A stretch of DNA of 64,000 bases from Sphingosinicella sp. LHD-64 (GCF_031157375.1 NZ_JAVIFV010000001.1:186001-250000), one strand, 5' to 3'; counted from the stretch's first letter, positions 16,226 to 25,079 are shown. Notes: generated from the letters alone by a model not told the origin. Numbers and translations are program-made.

Positions 16226-17407
16226 CTAGCGCCGCTGATCCCTCAGCTGCTGGCGGAAGCGACGGCATTGCGGGGTCCCCTGCCCTGCATTCTGGCAGAA
16301 CAACCGCATATTCTCCGAGTTCGCCCGGTTGATCCTTGGGCCGGTCGGACGCCGGCGCGCCGGGGCGGCGCCCGCATGTTGTACGGCCTGGGCCTGCGCG
16401 GCTGCTTCCGCGCTTGGCTGGATGCTGGCGGCGAGCATGTAGCCCACTGCGCCGCTCGCCGTGCGCACCCGCCACCAGTCGCCTTGCTGCGGATAGGTGG
16501 TGAACGCCTCACCTTCGTTGATCCGGGCGACGGTGAGCCCTGCCCCGTCCGGCGCGCTGCGCACCAGCGCGAAGCCGTCTGCGGCGCGCACCACCGCCTG
16601 CTGGGTGAACTGCGCGTCGGCCGCCGGCGCGGCCGGGCTGGCCGAATTCTCGGTCGGGGCGGACATGGCGGGCGGCTCCATCCCACCTGCTTGCGGCGCA
16701 GGCGTTGCGGCCGACGGCGTGCCCGGCCCCGGTGGCAAGGTCGCAGTGAGGCTCTCCGACGACGCTCCCCCAACCGACCCGTCCAGCCAGCCCTGCTGCC
16801 AGGCCCAATAGCCGCCACCGGCCAGCAGGGCGAACAGGACAATTAGGGCCGCGACCAATCCGCCCTTCGACCCACGGACCGGTGTCGCAGTCGGCGCCGA
16901 TGCCGATGCCGGCGCAATCGGCTCCGGCGCCGGCGCAGGTGCAGCGGCCACAGCAGGAGGCGGTGACGCGACGGCCGCAGCCGGTGCAGCAGCCACGACC
17001 GTCTTTTCCGAATCGGGCGGTCCGCACAGCGCCTGCACGCCGTTTCGGACCCGCTGCCAGTCCGCATCGCCGGGATCGCCGAGCCAGGTCGAGAGCGAGG
17101 CGACCTGCGCGCTGTCGAACGGGATCGGCGGCGGCTGGTCATCGGCGGTGGCCTGGACCAGCTTCTTCATCCCGCGCGCGACATTGGCCTCGGCACGCAC
17201 CCATTCCGAAGCGCTCGCGGCCTCCGACCAGATGACCACCACCGCCCTGGCGCGGCCGATCTCGCCGGCGATCACATCCGCGCTTACCGCGCTCGCTGTC
17301 GGGCTGTCGTCGCGCCAGACGTCATAGCCCTCTTTCGCCAGGGTCTCGGCCACCAGCCGGGCCGTCGCCTCGTTCTCCCGCGTGTAGCTGATCACGACAT
17401 CGGCCAT
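16226..17407 (-). CDS. TIR-domain membrane protein with C-terminal SH3 domain
   Basis: A 393-residue protein. Residues 1-125 form a bacterial TIR domain: VVISYTREN, YDVWRDD and AVVVIWSEAASASEWVRAE, with Glu73 in the position of the NADase catalytic glutamate. An Ala/Pro-rich linker leads to one transmembrane helix at about 183-202. Another Pro-rich stretch precedes an SH3-like domain (about 285-345: GFALVRSAPDGAGLTVARIN and WWRVRTASGAVGYML) and a basic tail. The TIR domain should face the cytoplasm and the SH3 domain the periplasm, where it may sense peptidoglycan. It is flanked by metG and tatD in the same orientation. Function is unknown. Confidence 0.8.
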   Translation of the reverse strand: MADVVISYTRENEATARLVAETLAKEGYDVWRDDSPTASAVSADVIAGEIGRARAVVVIWSEAASASEWVRAEANVARGMKKLVQATADDQPPPIPFDSAQVASLSTWLGDPGDADWQRVRNGVQALCGPPDSEKTVVAAAPAAAVASPPPAVAAAPAPAPEPIAPASASAPTATPVRGSKGGLVAALIVLFALLAGGGYWAWQQGWLDGSVGGASSESLTATLPPGPGTPSAATPAPQAGGMEPPAMSAPTENSASPAAPAADAQFTQQAVVRAADGFALVRSAPDGAGLTVARINEGEAFTTYPQQGDWWRVRTASGAVGYMLAASIQPSAEAAAQAQAVQHAGAAPARRRPTGPRINRANSENMRLFCQNAGQGTPQCRRFRQQLRDQRR

Positions 17408-17467
17408 GGGCGCCCCTTTCTGTCGATCAGGCTCCCTAGCACGGTGTACTTGGCCCGGGGAAGCCGA

Positions 17468-19027
17468 TCAGCCGGGCGCGGGCATCTCCAGTCGCGGGAA
17501 GATCGGCGATGGCGAGGCGATCGCAACGCCCTTTGCCGCGACGCGGGCATAGCCGTCCCCGTCCCCGAGCGCGACATAGTCGCGCTCGTCCGCCGGAATG
17601 CCGAGCAGGTCGAGCACCGCCGCGGCCGAGGCCGGGATCACCGGCTGGATCGCAATGGCCAGATCGCGGATCGCCGCGCACAATGTCGCGAGCACCGCTG
17701 TCATCCGGTCCGGGTCGGTCTTCTTCAGCGTCCAGGGCGCCTCGGCGTCGATATACTGGTTGCAGGCGAACACGGCCTTCAGCCAGGCCTCGATCCCCTG
17801 GCTCAATGCCAGCGCCTCGAAATGGCCGGGCATGTCCTCGAGCAATGCATCACGCACCTGGCCGAGGAGCGCCGCATCAGTCGGGGAGCCCTTGCCTCCC
17901 TGGGGCAGAACGCCATCACAATTCCTTGAAATGAAAGACAAGGTGCGTTGGACGAGGTTGCCGAAGCTGTTCGACAGATCGGCATTGACCTTGGTCGTGA
18001 TCGCCTCGGCGCTGTAGCCACCGTCCTGCCCGAACGTCACCTCGCGCAGCAGGAAGTAGCGCAGCGGATCGACACCGAACGCGGCGATGAGGTCGTTCGG
18101 ATCGACGACATTGCCGAGGCTCTTCGACATCTTCTCGCCGCGATGGAGCACGAAACCGTGGCCGAACACCTGCTTGGGCAGCGGCAGGCCGGCCGACATC
18201 AGGAAGGCCGGCCAGTAGACGGTGTGGAAACGGATGATGTCCTTGCCGATGACGTGCAGGTCGGCCGGCCAGTATTTGCGCCACGCCTCGGTGTCGCCAG
18301 GGTAGCCGACGCCGGTGATGTAGTTGGTGAGCGCATCGACCCAGACGTACATGACATGGTCCGGGCTGTCGGGCACCTTCACGCCCCAGTCGAAACTGGT
18401 GCGCGAGACCGACAGGTCGGAAAGGCCGCCCTCGACGAAGCGCATCACCTCGTTGCGACGGCTCTCCGGCCGGATGAAGTCGGGATGGGCACGATAATGG
18501 TCGAGCAATCGGTCCTGATAGGCGGAGAGGCGAAAGAACCAGCTCTCCTCCACCGTCCATTCGACCAGCGTGCCCTGCGGCGACAGGCGCTCGCCGCTGC
18601 CGGCGGTGACGAGCTCCTTCTCGTCATAATAGGCCTCGTCGCGGACCGAGTACCAGCCCTCATAGCGGCCGAGATAGATGTCGCCGGCATCGACCATCGC
18701 CTGCCAGATCGCCTGGCTCGCCTTGTGGTGACCGGACTCGGTGGTGCGGATGAAGCGATCGAACGAAATGTTCAGCCTGTCGTCCATTTCACGGAAATAG
18801 GACGACATTTCCTCGGCAAGCGCAGCCGGTTCGACGCCGCGGTCGCGCGCTGCCTGGGCCATTTTCAGGCCATGTTCGTCGGTCCCGGTCAGGAAGAAGA
18901 CGTCGCGCCCGCGCAGCCGCTGGAAGCGCGCGATCGCGTCGGCGGCGATCGCCTCATAGGCATGGCCGATATGGGGACGGCCGTTGGGGTAGCTGATCGC
19001 GGTGGTGATGTAGAAGGGCTCGGACAT
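17468..19027 (-). CDS. metG: Methionyl-tRNA synthetase (short form)
   Basis: A 519-residue class I synthetase. The ATP site motifs are PHIGHAYEA (residues 18-26) and EKMSKSLGNV (near residue 297). WFFRLSAYQDRLL and FDWGVKVPDSPDHVMYVWVDALTNY are typical of the MetRS core. It lacks the C-terminal EMAP-type RNA-binding domain, as is usual in alphaproteobacteria. The ATG at 19027 starts the conserved MSEPFYITTAISYPNG. The frame stays open far upstream, but that part is antisense-like shadow over holB. It follows tmk and holB in the same direction. Confidence 0.95.
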   Translation of the reverse strand: MSEPFYITTAISYPNGRPHIGHAYEAIAADAIARFQRLRGRDVFFLTGTDEHGLKMAQAARDRGVEPAALAEEMSSYFREMDDRLNISFDRFIRTTESGHHKASQAIWQAMVDAGDIYLGRYEGWYSVRDEAYYDEKELVTAGSGERLSPQGTLVEWTVEESWFFRLSAYQDRLLDHYRAHPDFIRPESRRNEVMRFVEGGLSDLSVSRTSFDWGVKVPDSPDHVMYVWVDALTNYITGVGYPGDTEAWRKYWPADLHVIGKDIIRFHTVYWPAFLMSAGLPLPKQVFGHGFVLHRGEKMSKSLGNVVDPNDLIAAFGVDPLRYFLLREVTFGQDGGYSAEAITTKVNADLSNSFGNLVQRTLSFISRNCDGVLPQGGKGSPTDAALLGQVRDALLEDMPGHFEALALSQGIEAWLKAVFACNQYIDAEAPWTLKKTDPDRMTAVLATLCAAIRDLAIAIQPVIPASAAAVLDLLGIPADERDYVALGDGDGYARVAAKGVAIASPSPIFPRLEMPAPG

Positions 19028-19074
19028 GGCTGAGCGCCTAGCCGTATCGTCGCACGCGATAAAGCCCTGTCCTC

Positions 19075-20061
19075 TCAGGCGGCGCGGCGATCCGATCCGG
19101 GTGCGAGCGCGGCGACCAGGCCGGCAAGCTCGAACACGGTGCTTGCGGGATCGAGCGACAGGCGACGCGCGGCCATGGCCAGATTGCGTGCGCGTTCCCA
19201 AGCCGCCAGCGCGTCCGCCAGCGCCGGACCGGTGCGGTTCCGCGCCGTGGCGGCGATCAGTTGCGGCGCACGCTCCAGGAATACCTCGTAGCGCGCCTGC
19301 GCCGATTTGGGCGCCAGCGCCTGCGCGAGCGCGGCGCGGCGCGCATTGGCCGGGTCGCCGTCGCGCACCAGTGCTTCCAAGTCCCGATCGAGCGCATCGA
19401 TATCGAGGCCGCGCCAGGCGACGGCGCGTCCCGGTGCCCCCTCCCCGGCCGCCGTGAGCGCCAGAATCTCCTCCTCGTCCGCATCGGGGATCGCCGCGCG
19501 CAGGGCCGACGCCATGGCGTCGCTTTTGAGTGGCGACAGGCGCAGCACCCGGCAACGCGAGCGGATCGTCGGCAGCAGCCGCTCCGGTGCGTGGCTGACG
19601 AGCAGGAACACGGTATTGGGCGGCGGTTCCTCGAGATTCTTGAGCAACGCATTGGCGCCGGCCGTCTCCAGATCGTCGATCGCGTCGATGACCACCGCAC
19701 GCCAGGGCGACAGCGAGGACGTTGTCGTGAACAGCCGCTGCAGGCCGCGCACCTGATCCACCGTGATGGACCGGGCGAGATCGATGCCGTTCTCGCGGGT
19801 CAGCCGTTCGAGCCGCATCAGGTCCGGATGGCTGCCCGCCGCCACCAGCTTCGCGGTCGGATGATCGTCCGGCACATCGATCCCGGATGCGGCGACCGAT
19901 CCCGCCCCTTCTGCCAGCACCCGCAGCGCCGTCTTGTCGGCGAACAGCGCCTTGCCGATGCCCTTCCGCCCGGCGATCAGCCAAGCATGATGCAGCCGCC
20001 CGGAGTCGAGCGCCGTCCGAAAGGCGGTGACGGCGGACTCGTGGCCGTGGAGCGGAGTCAC
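19075..20061 (-). CDS. holB: DNA polymerase III subunit delta prime
   Basis: A 328-residue AAA+ clamp-loader subunit. It has a modified P-loop GRKGIGK (about 31-38), TVDQVRGL, NALLKNLEEPPPNTVFLLVS and the arginine-finger region IRSRCRVLRL. Delta prime opens the loader onto the beta clamp during replication. The usual zinc-binding cysteine cluster is not visible, as in other alphaproteobacterial versions. Its start overlaps the tmk stop by 4 bases (tmk-holB pair, as in E. coli). Confidence 0.92.
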   Translation of the reverse strand: MTPLHGHESAVTAFRTALDSGRLHHAWLIAGRKGIGKALFADKTALRVLAEGAGSVAASGIDVPDDHPTAKLVAAGSHPDLMRLERLTRENGIDLARSITVDQVRGLQRLFTTTSSLSPWRAVVIDAIDDLETAGANALLKNLEEPPPNTVFLLVSHAPERLLPTIRSRCRVLRLSPLKSDAMASALRAAIPDADEEEILALTAAGEGAPGRAVAWRGLDIDALDRDLEALVRDGDPANARRAALAQALAPKSAQARYEVFLERAPQLIAATARNRTGPALADALAAWERARNLAMAARRLSLDPASTVFELAGLVAALAPGSDRRAA

Positions 20062-20681
20062 AGCAGATCCGCCAGCGCGGCGACGAGTCGCCCAGTCACC
20101 TCCGCCGCGGTGCCGGCTGCATCCACCTTGCGGATCCTCGTCGGGTCCTCATCGGCAAGCACTTCGAAAGCGAAGCCGATGCGATCGTGATAGGCGGAAT
20201 CGCGCGCGCCGAACCGGTCCGGGCCTTCGGTATCGCGAGTCCGTGTGCGCTCCGCGGCGGCGCGCCCTTCCATCTGGAGCAGCAGGGTCCGGTCCGGCAG
20301 GAAGCCGCCGCTGCCGATCTCGTGCAACTGGCGGATCGCATCGGCACCGACATGGCCGACGATGCCCTGATAGGCGATCGAGCTGTCGAGGAAGCGATCG
20401 CAGACCACCCATTTGCCGAGGTCCAGCGCCGGCCTGATCGTGCGCGCGACATGGTCCGAACGTGCCGCGGCGAACAGCAAGGCCTCGGCCTCGGCCGACC
20501 AGCGGTCGACGGCGCCCTGGAGCAGCAGTTGGCGGATCGCCTCCGCCCCGGGACTGCCGCCGGGTTCACGTGTCTCGACCACTTCCACGCCCCGCGCCCG
20601 CAGCGCTGCAGCCAGGGCCTTCGCCTGGGTGGATTTGCCGACCCCCTCCCCGCCTTCGAGCGTGATGAAGCGGCCGGTCAC
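20058..20681 (-). CDS. tmk: Thymidylate kinase
   Basis: A 207-residue kinase phosphorylating dTMP to dTDP. The P-loop is GGEGVGKSTQ (residues 10-19). VETREPGGSPGAEAIR, DRFLDSSIAYQGIVG and the LID region with RTRTRD are typical of TMPK. It overlaps holB by 4 bases and heads the tmk-holB-metG group. Confidence 0.95.
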   Translation of the reverse strand: MTGRFITLEGGEGVGKSTQAKALAAALRARGVEVVETREPGGSPGAEAIRQLLLQGAVDRWSAEAEALLFAAARSDHVARTIRPALDLGKWVVCDRFLDSSIAYQGIVGHVGADAIRQLHEIGSGGFLPDRTLLLQMEGRAAAERTRTRDTEGPDRFGARDSAYHDRIGFAFEVLADEDPTRIRKVDAAGTAAEVTGRLVAALADLL

Positions 20682-20703
20682 GATGAACGCCTGACAGGCA
20701 GGT

Positions 20704-20744
20704 GCGATGTACCCCGTACATCGCAGTCATGCCGGGGGCATGAC
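20704..20744. terminator. Two adjacent perfect hairpins between dacC and tmk
   Basis: GCGATGTAC (20704-20712) pairs with 20716-20724 around a CCC loop, and GTCATGCC (20726-20733) pairs with 20737-20744 around a GGG loop. They lie between the dacC-type carboxypeptidase stop and the tmk start on the minus strand. There is no T-run, so this may be a factor-dependent terminator, an mRNA stabiliser or a protein-binding site. Confidence 0.45.
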
Positions 20745-20754
20745 GGCCTGTCTG

Positions 20755-21933
20755 TCATGCGCTCATGCCGAGCAGGCTTTTCAGTCCGGCCCAGATGCGG
20801 CCGAAGAAGCCGGCCTCGCCGACCGCGCTTTCGGCGAGAAGAGGCGTGGTGGTCGCCGGCATGTCACCGGCCTGGACGACGAGGTCGGCGATGTGCTGGC
20901 CCTGCTGGATCGGTGCCTTGATCGGCCCCTGATAAACGATCCGGGCGCGCACATCCTGACCGAGGCCGGACGGATAGGTGACGGCGAGGTTGCGCGGCGC
21001 CACCAGGCCGACGGCGCCGGCGCTGCCGAGCTGGACCTGGGCCTCGCCGATCCGCTGCCCCTGGCGCAGGATCGGCCGCGACTGCCAGGCGCGGAAGCCC
21101 CAGTCCATGAACTTGACCGATTCCTCGATCCGCTGGTTGAAGCTCGAAAGACCCGCGACGACCATCACGATGCGGCGGCCGTTCTGCTCGGCCGAGCCGG
21201 TGAAGCCGAAGCCGGCTTCCTCGGTATGACCGGTCTTGAGACCGTCGGCGCCGGCGACCCGTCCGAGCAGCGGATTGCGATTGGCCTGGACGATCGGCTG
21301 GTTGCCCCCCAGCGTGCGCCCCCAGGTGAACTCGCGCGTGTTGTAATATTCCCGGTAAAGCCGCGGATTGTCGCGGATCGTCGCGGCGGCGAGTGTCCCG
21401 AGGTCGCGCGCGGTCGTGTAGGTCACGCCATTGTCCGGCCAGCCGACCGGGTTGCCCCAGTGGGAATTCTGCAGGCCCAGCTCGCGCGATTCCCGGTTCA
21501 TCAACGCGACGAACGCAGCCTCGGTCCCGGAAATGCACTCGGCCAGGACGACCGTCGCGTCGTTGCCCGACAGGGTGACGATGCCATGCAGGAGGTTGCG
21601 CACGCTGACCTGCTCGCCCGGCGACAGGAACATGGTCGATCCGGCCGCCGGCCCGTGCCAGCGCTGCCACGTCTCGGGGCGGACCGTGCACATCCCGTCG
21701 GGATCGAGCTCGCCGCGCTGGATGAGGTCGAAGGCGACATGGGTCGTCATCATCTTCGCCATCGACGCGGGCGGGATGCGCCGGTCGGCATCCTTGGCAT
21801 AGAGCACGGCGCCCGACGAGAGGTCGACCATGTAGGCGATCGGCGCCGGCGTATCGAAGGGCGGTGCGGCGGCGCGCGCCGGAAGGCTCAGTGCGGAAAC
21901 AAAAAGAAGCGGAAGCAGTGCTTTGCGGATCAT
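20755..21933 (-). CDS. dacC: Serine-type D-Ala-D-Ala carboxypeptidase (PBP5/6 family)
   Basis: A 392-residue low-molecular-weight penicillin-binding protein. It has a signal peptide (hydrophobic 4-17, likely cleavage after ARA at 21) and the active-site triad SMAK (Ser57, Lys60), SGN (122-124) and KTG in GLKTGHTEEAGF. A C-terminal PBP5 domain follows, ending in an amphipathic helix (GRIWAGLKSLLGM) that would anchor it to the inner membrane. It trims pentapeptide stems of peptidoglycan. The ATG at 21933 is chosen because it starts the signal peptide; the frame opens 28 codons earlier, inside the mltB gene. It follows mltB by 26 bases. The symbol could equally be dacA. Confidence 0.9.
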   Translation of the reverse strand: MIRKALLPLLFVSALSLPARAAAPPFDTPAPIAYMVDLSSGAVLYAKDADRRIPPASMAKMMTTHVAFDLIQRGELDPDGMCTVRPETWQRWHGPAAGSTMFLSPGEQVSVRNLLHGIVTLSGNDATVVLAECISGTEAAFVALMNRESRELGLQNSHWGNPVGWPDNGVTYTTARDLGTLAAATIRDNPRLYREYYNTREFTWGRTLGGNQPIVQANRNPLLGRVAGADGLKTGHTEEAGFGFTGSAEQNGRRIVMVVAGLSSFNQRIEESVKFMDWGFRAWQSRPILRQGQRIGEAQVQLGSAGAVGLVAPRNLAVTYPSGLGQDVRARIVYQGPIKAPIQQGQHIADLVVQAGDMPATTTPLLAESAVGEAGFFGRIWAGLKSLLGMSA

Positions 21934-21959
21934 TCCTGTCGGCCTGTCAGAGTAACAGC

Positions 21960-23006
21960 TCAGCGCGAGATCGAATCGGCCAGCAGGCCGACCGTCAGCG
22001 CGTAGAAGTTCGAGCAATTATAGTCGAGGATGGAACGGTAGTTGGTGGTCAGCAGATAGGCCGTACGCCCCGGCCCGTCCGGCTCGAGCAGCGAGGCCAT
22101 CGCATTGTTCGGAATGTTGCCGAGGGGCACGACGCCCAGCCGCCGCCACTCCGCCACCGTCAGCCAGCGGCTGTGGCGGGCATGGACCGGGGCGCAGCGC
22201 GGCGCGCGCAGGCGATTGGCGACGGCGGCGCGATTGAAGCCCGCCGGCACCTGCGCGGCGACGCCCCAGGGCTGGCCCGGCCGCCAGCCGGCATTGCGCA
22301 GATAATTGGCGATCGAGGCGAGCGCATCGAGGTGACTCTCCCAGATGTCGGCGCGGCCGTCGCCATCGCCGTCCACCGCCAAGCGGATGTAGACGGTGGG
22401 GAGGAATTGCGACTGACCGGTCGCGCCCGCCCAGCTGCCGGTCAGCTCGGAGCGCGGAAAACCGCGGTCCATCATCTTGAGCGTCGCAATGAACTCCTCG
22501 GTGAAAAGCGCGCGACGCCGGCCCTCATAAGCGAGGCTGGCGAGGCTGTTGAGCAGGTCGAAATCGCCCATGATCGAACCGTAGCTCGTCTCCTTGCCCC
22601 AAATCGCGACCAGCACGCCGGGCGGCACGCCATAGCGGCGGCCGATCTCGTTCAGCCGGCCGACATTCGCGGAATAGCGCGAGCGGCCGCGGTCGATCAG
22701 GCTCTGGGTGAGGTGCCGCACGCGATAGGGCGCGAAAGGCGGGATGGCGCTCGATCCTGCTGCGCCGCCGGGCTGGGCGCGATCGAGCTCGATCGTCCGC
22801 GACGAGAAGGTGAGCGCCGGAAAGACCCGATCGATCGTGGCGCGGCTGACCCCTTCCCTCAGCGCGCGCGAGCGCAGCTGCGGTAGGAATGTCTCGAAAC
22901 CCTGCTGACTGAGCCCGCTTTGCGCCAGAGCCGGTACGGCGACCGGTGGCGCCACCGAGAAACCGCTGATGAGCGCCGCCGCTGCCAGGATACGCAAGAT
23001 ACGCAT
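21960..23006 (-). CDS. MltB-family lytic murein transglycosylase
   Basis: A 348-residue exported enzyme (signal peptide ending near ALA-Q at 27-29). The catalytic glutamate is Glu139 in AIWGKETSYGSIMG. Other MltB motifs are FDLLNSLASLAYEGRR, GSWAGATGQSQFLPTVY and DGDGRADIWES. The C-terminal YLLTTNYRSILDYNCSNFYA region is the segment usual in alphaproteobacterial members. It cleaves glycan strands to 1,6-anhydro ends. It sits directly upstream of a D,D-carboxypeptidase gene, so the two likely form a peptidoglycan-remodelling operon. No lipobox is seen, so it is probably soluble and periplasmic. Confidence 0.9.
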   Translation of the reverse strand: MRILRILAAAALISGFSVAPPVAVPALAQSGLSQQGFETFLPQLRSRALREGVSRATIDRVFPALTFSSRTIELDRAQPGGAAGSSAIPPFAPYRVRHLTQSLIDRGRSRYSANVGRLNEIGRRYGVPPGVLVAIWGKETSYGSIMGDFDLLNSLASLAYEGRRRALFTEEFIATLKMMDRGFPRSELTGSWAGATGQSQFLPTVYIRLAVDGDGDGRADIWESHLDALASIANYLRNAGWRPGQPWGVAAQVPAGFNRAAVANRLRAPRCAPVHARHSRWLTVAEWRRLGVVPLGNIPNNAMASLLEPDGPGRTAYLLTTNYRSILDYNCSNFYALTVGLLADSISR

Positions 23007-23117
23007 GAACCACCCTCTACCGCTGCTGCCTATATGACACGAGCTTTCACCGGCATGAAAGATGGAATGGCGCGCCGCTTGCAGGTATCGGCGAAGAGCC
23101 GCTATCGCGCGGTCAAC

Positions 23118-23207
23118 GGATGGGTGGCCGAGTGGTTTAAGGCAGCGGTCTTGAAAACCGCCGTGGGTGCAAGCTCACCGTGGGTTCGAATCCCACCCCA
23201 TCCGCCA
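23118..23207 (+). tRNA. tRNA-Ser (anticodon TGA)
   Basis: A 90-base gene including an encoded CCA at 23205-23207. The acceptor GGATGGG pairs with CCCATCC and the discriminator is G. The anticodon loop CTTGAAA gives anticodon TGA. The long variable arm and GGTTCGAATCC T-arm are typical of tRNA-Ser. The gene is the apparent integration site of the element starting with the convergent recombinase gene at 23175. Confidence 0.97.
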
Positions 23208-24806
23208 CTTCGGAACAACGATGGGCACTCCGCCCGCCGCCGTGGCTACGCCGTTAGCGGCCAGCACGCGGAGCAGATTGCTCTTCGATCCCATGATGCG
23301 GACCTCGCCACGATCGACCTCGACCCGCTGCGCCAATGCGCGAAGATGGTCGCGGCGATAACCGCCGCCTTCCGTGCGGATACGGCGCCGAGCGGTTGAC
23401 GCGAACTTTCGCAAAGTGGCCGGCGTGATGGCCTGCTGCGCCGAGTTTAGCAGGAGGGCCGAGGCCCGCTCGGCATCCGCCCGCGCCTGATCGCGAGTCG
23501 CCTTCAGGGCGACGATGCGATCCTTGAGCGCCGAGTCTTCGAGATCGGCGACGCCGCTTTCGATTGCGTCGTAGAGCCGCTTCAAACGCAGCTCCGTCTC
23601 GGCGGCGCGCCGGTTCAGCTCCGCGATGTGCTCACGCCGGCGGCCGCTTCGTTCCTGCCGACGATCTAGAACCTCCGCCAACACGTCCTCCAATCGGTCG
23701 GGATCGAGCAGCCGTTCAGCCAAATAGTTCGCAACCAAATCGTCCAGCCGCTCCATCGCGACAGTCATACCCTCGCAAGCGGTCGCGCCCTGCCGCGCCT
23801 TCATCGAACAGGTGTAATAGCGATAGCGGCCGCCCTTTCCGGTGCGAATCGTCATCGCGCCGCCGCACTTCCCGCAATGGATCAGGCCCGTGAGCAACGT
23901 CGGGCCGCCCACGACCTGCGGATGGGCGACCTTCGGATTGCGCGCCTTCAAATGCGCCTGCACCGCATCGAACGTGGGCTGGTCGATGATCGCCGGAACC
24001 TCCACCGCGATCACTTCCTCGGCGAGCTTCAATTCCTTGCTCTTGCCGCGCTTGTTGAACTCGTGCCGGCCGATATAGGTCGGCCGGGTCAGCATCCGAT
24101 GCACGGTGCCGATGCCCCAGCGGCCACCGTCGCGCGTGAAGATACGGCGCTCGTTGAGGTGCTTGGTGATCGACTTCACGCCCATCGGGCCGGACGTGCC
24201 ATCGCCTTCCAGCGCCAGCTTGAACGCCAGCCGCACCGTGTCGGCATGGAGCGGGTCGATCTCCAGCTTCTTCTTCATCTTCGCGCCGCGCTGCTCGGCA
24301 TCGACGACGCGGTAGCCGATCGGCGGCAGCGAGCCGTTCCAGAATCCCTGCCGCGCATTTTCCTTGAGCGCACGGAGGACGTGTTTGGCGTTCTCTTTGG
24401 ACTGATACTCGTCAAACAGCGCCATGATCTGGCGCATCATGACGTGCATCGGATCGTCGCCCATCTCCTGGGTGATGGAGAGCAGCTTGACGCCGTTCTT
24501 GGCGAGCTTGCGAACGTAGAACTCCAGCTCGAAGTGATCGCGGAAAAAACGCGAGAAGCTGTGGACCACGACCACATCGAACGGCGCGGGCTTGCTGGTC
24601 CCCGCCTCGATCATGCGCTGGAACTCGGGCCGCCGGTCGTTCGTCGCCGACGCGCCGGCCTCAACAAAGGTATCGACCAGCTCCAATCCCCGCGACAGGC
24701 AATAGGCTTCGCCCTGTTTGCGCTGATCGGGAATCGACACGTCATGCTCGGCCTGCCGCGCCGTCGAGACGCGCAGGTAGAGGGCGGCGCGCAGAGGCAC
24801 GGTCAT
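23175..24806 (-). CDS. Large serine recombinase (integrase) abutting tRNA-Ser
   Basis: A 543-residue large serine recombinase. The catalytic domain has Ser14 in YLRVSTARQ, then VVVVHSFSRFFRDH. The recombinase domain carries PIGYR and a PTYIGRHEFNKRG stretch. A zinc ribbon (HCGKCGGAM ... CSMKARQGATAC) and a C-terminal coiled coil (about 400-480) follow. Its last 11 codons lie antisense inside tRNA-Ser, giving the telltale ending GWDSNPR. Such overlap means that integration re-creates both the gene end and the tRNA 3' end. It most likely catalyses integration of the adjacent island. Confidence 0.93.
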   Translation of the reverse strand: MTVPLRAALYLRVSTARQAEHDVSIPDQRKQGEAYCLSRGLELVDTFVEAGASATNDRRPEFQRMIEAGTSKPAPFDVVVVHSFSRFFRDHFELEFYVRKLAKNGVKLLSITQEMGDDPMHVMMRQIMALFDEYQSKENAKHVLRALKENARQGFWNGSLPPIGYRVVDAEQRGAKMKKKLEIDPLHADTVRLAFKLALEGDGTSGPMGVKSITKHLNERRIFTRDGGRWGIGTVHRMLTRPTYIGRHEFNKRGKSKELKLAEEVIAVEVPAIIDQPTFDAVQAHLKARNPKVAHPQVVGGPTLLTGLIHCGKCGGAMTIRTGKGGRYRYYTCSMKARQGATACEGMTVAMERLDDLVANYLAERLLDPDRLEDVLAEVLDRRQERSGRRREHIAELNRRAAETELRLKRLYDAIESGVADLEDSALKDRIVALKATRDQARADAERASALLLNSAQQAITPATLRKFASTARRRIRTEGGGYRRDHLRALAQRVEVDRGEVRIMGSKSNLLRVLAANGVATAAGGVPIVVPKWRMGWDSNPR

Positions 24807-24824
24807 GGCAGCAAACTCCTCACA

Positions 24825-25079
24825 TCATCGGCACGGCCCGAACAACTCGTCGAAAACGTCGCCGAACCATGCCTCGAACACGTCCACTTCCGCACTCGTG
24901 ACCGGCACACGCTCGGGCCAGTCGTCGGTGACGGTCCAGGTCGAAAGATCGTCCTTCGGGTTTTGTCCCGTGCAGGGACGGACGCTGCCGACTGGCCGCG
25001 CGGCATAGTCGAACAGGTCATCCGGGCATTCCGCCCGGTAGCGATTGGTGCGACGTTGGGCTTTGCGGGCAAGGGCCAT
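24825..25079 (-). CDS. Small conserved-looking protein upstream of the recombinase gene
   Basis: An 84-residue acidic protein with a basic N-terminus (ALARKAQRRTNRYRAECPDD) and an acidic C-terminus (EVDVFEAWFGDVFDELFG). It starts with ATG and ends 18 bases before the recombinase start in the same direction, so it is likely co-expressed. I do not recognise a family. The position and composition suggest an accessory or excision-related factor, but this is a guess from context. No helix-turn-helix is obvious. Confidence 0.55.
   Translation of the reverse strand: MALARKAQRRTNRYRAECPDDLFDYAARPVGSVRPCTGQNPKDDLSTWTVTDDWPERVPVTSAEVDVFEAWFGDVFDELFGPCR

Noticed and set aside
19028-19984. N-terminal extension of the metG frame by more than 300 codons
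   Set aside because: The extension lies over holB in another frame, is Arg/Gly-rich shadow sequence, and the conserved MetRS start is at 19027.
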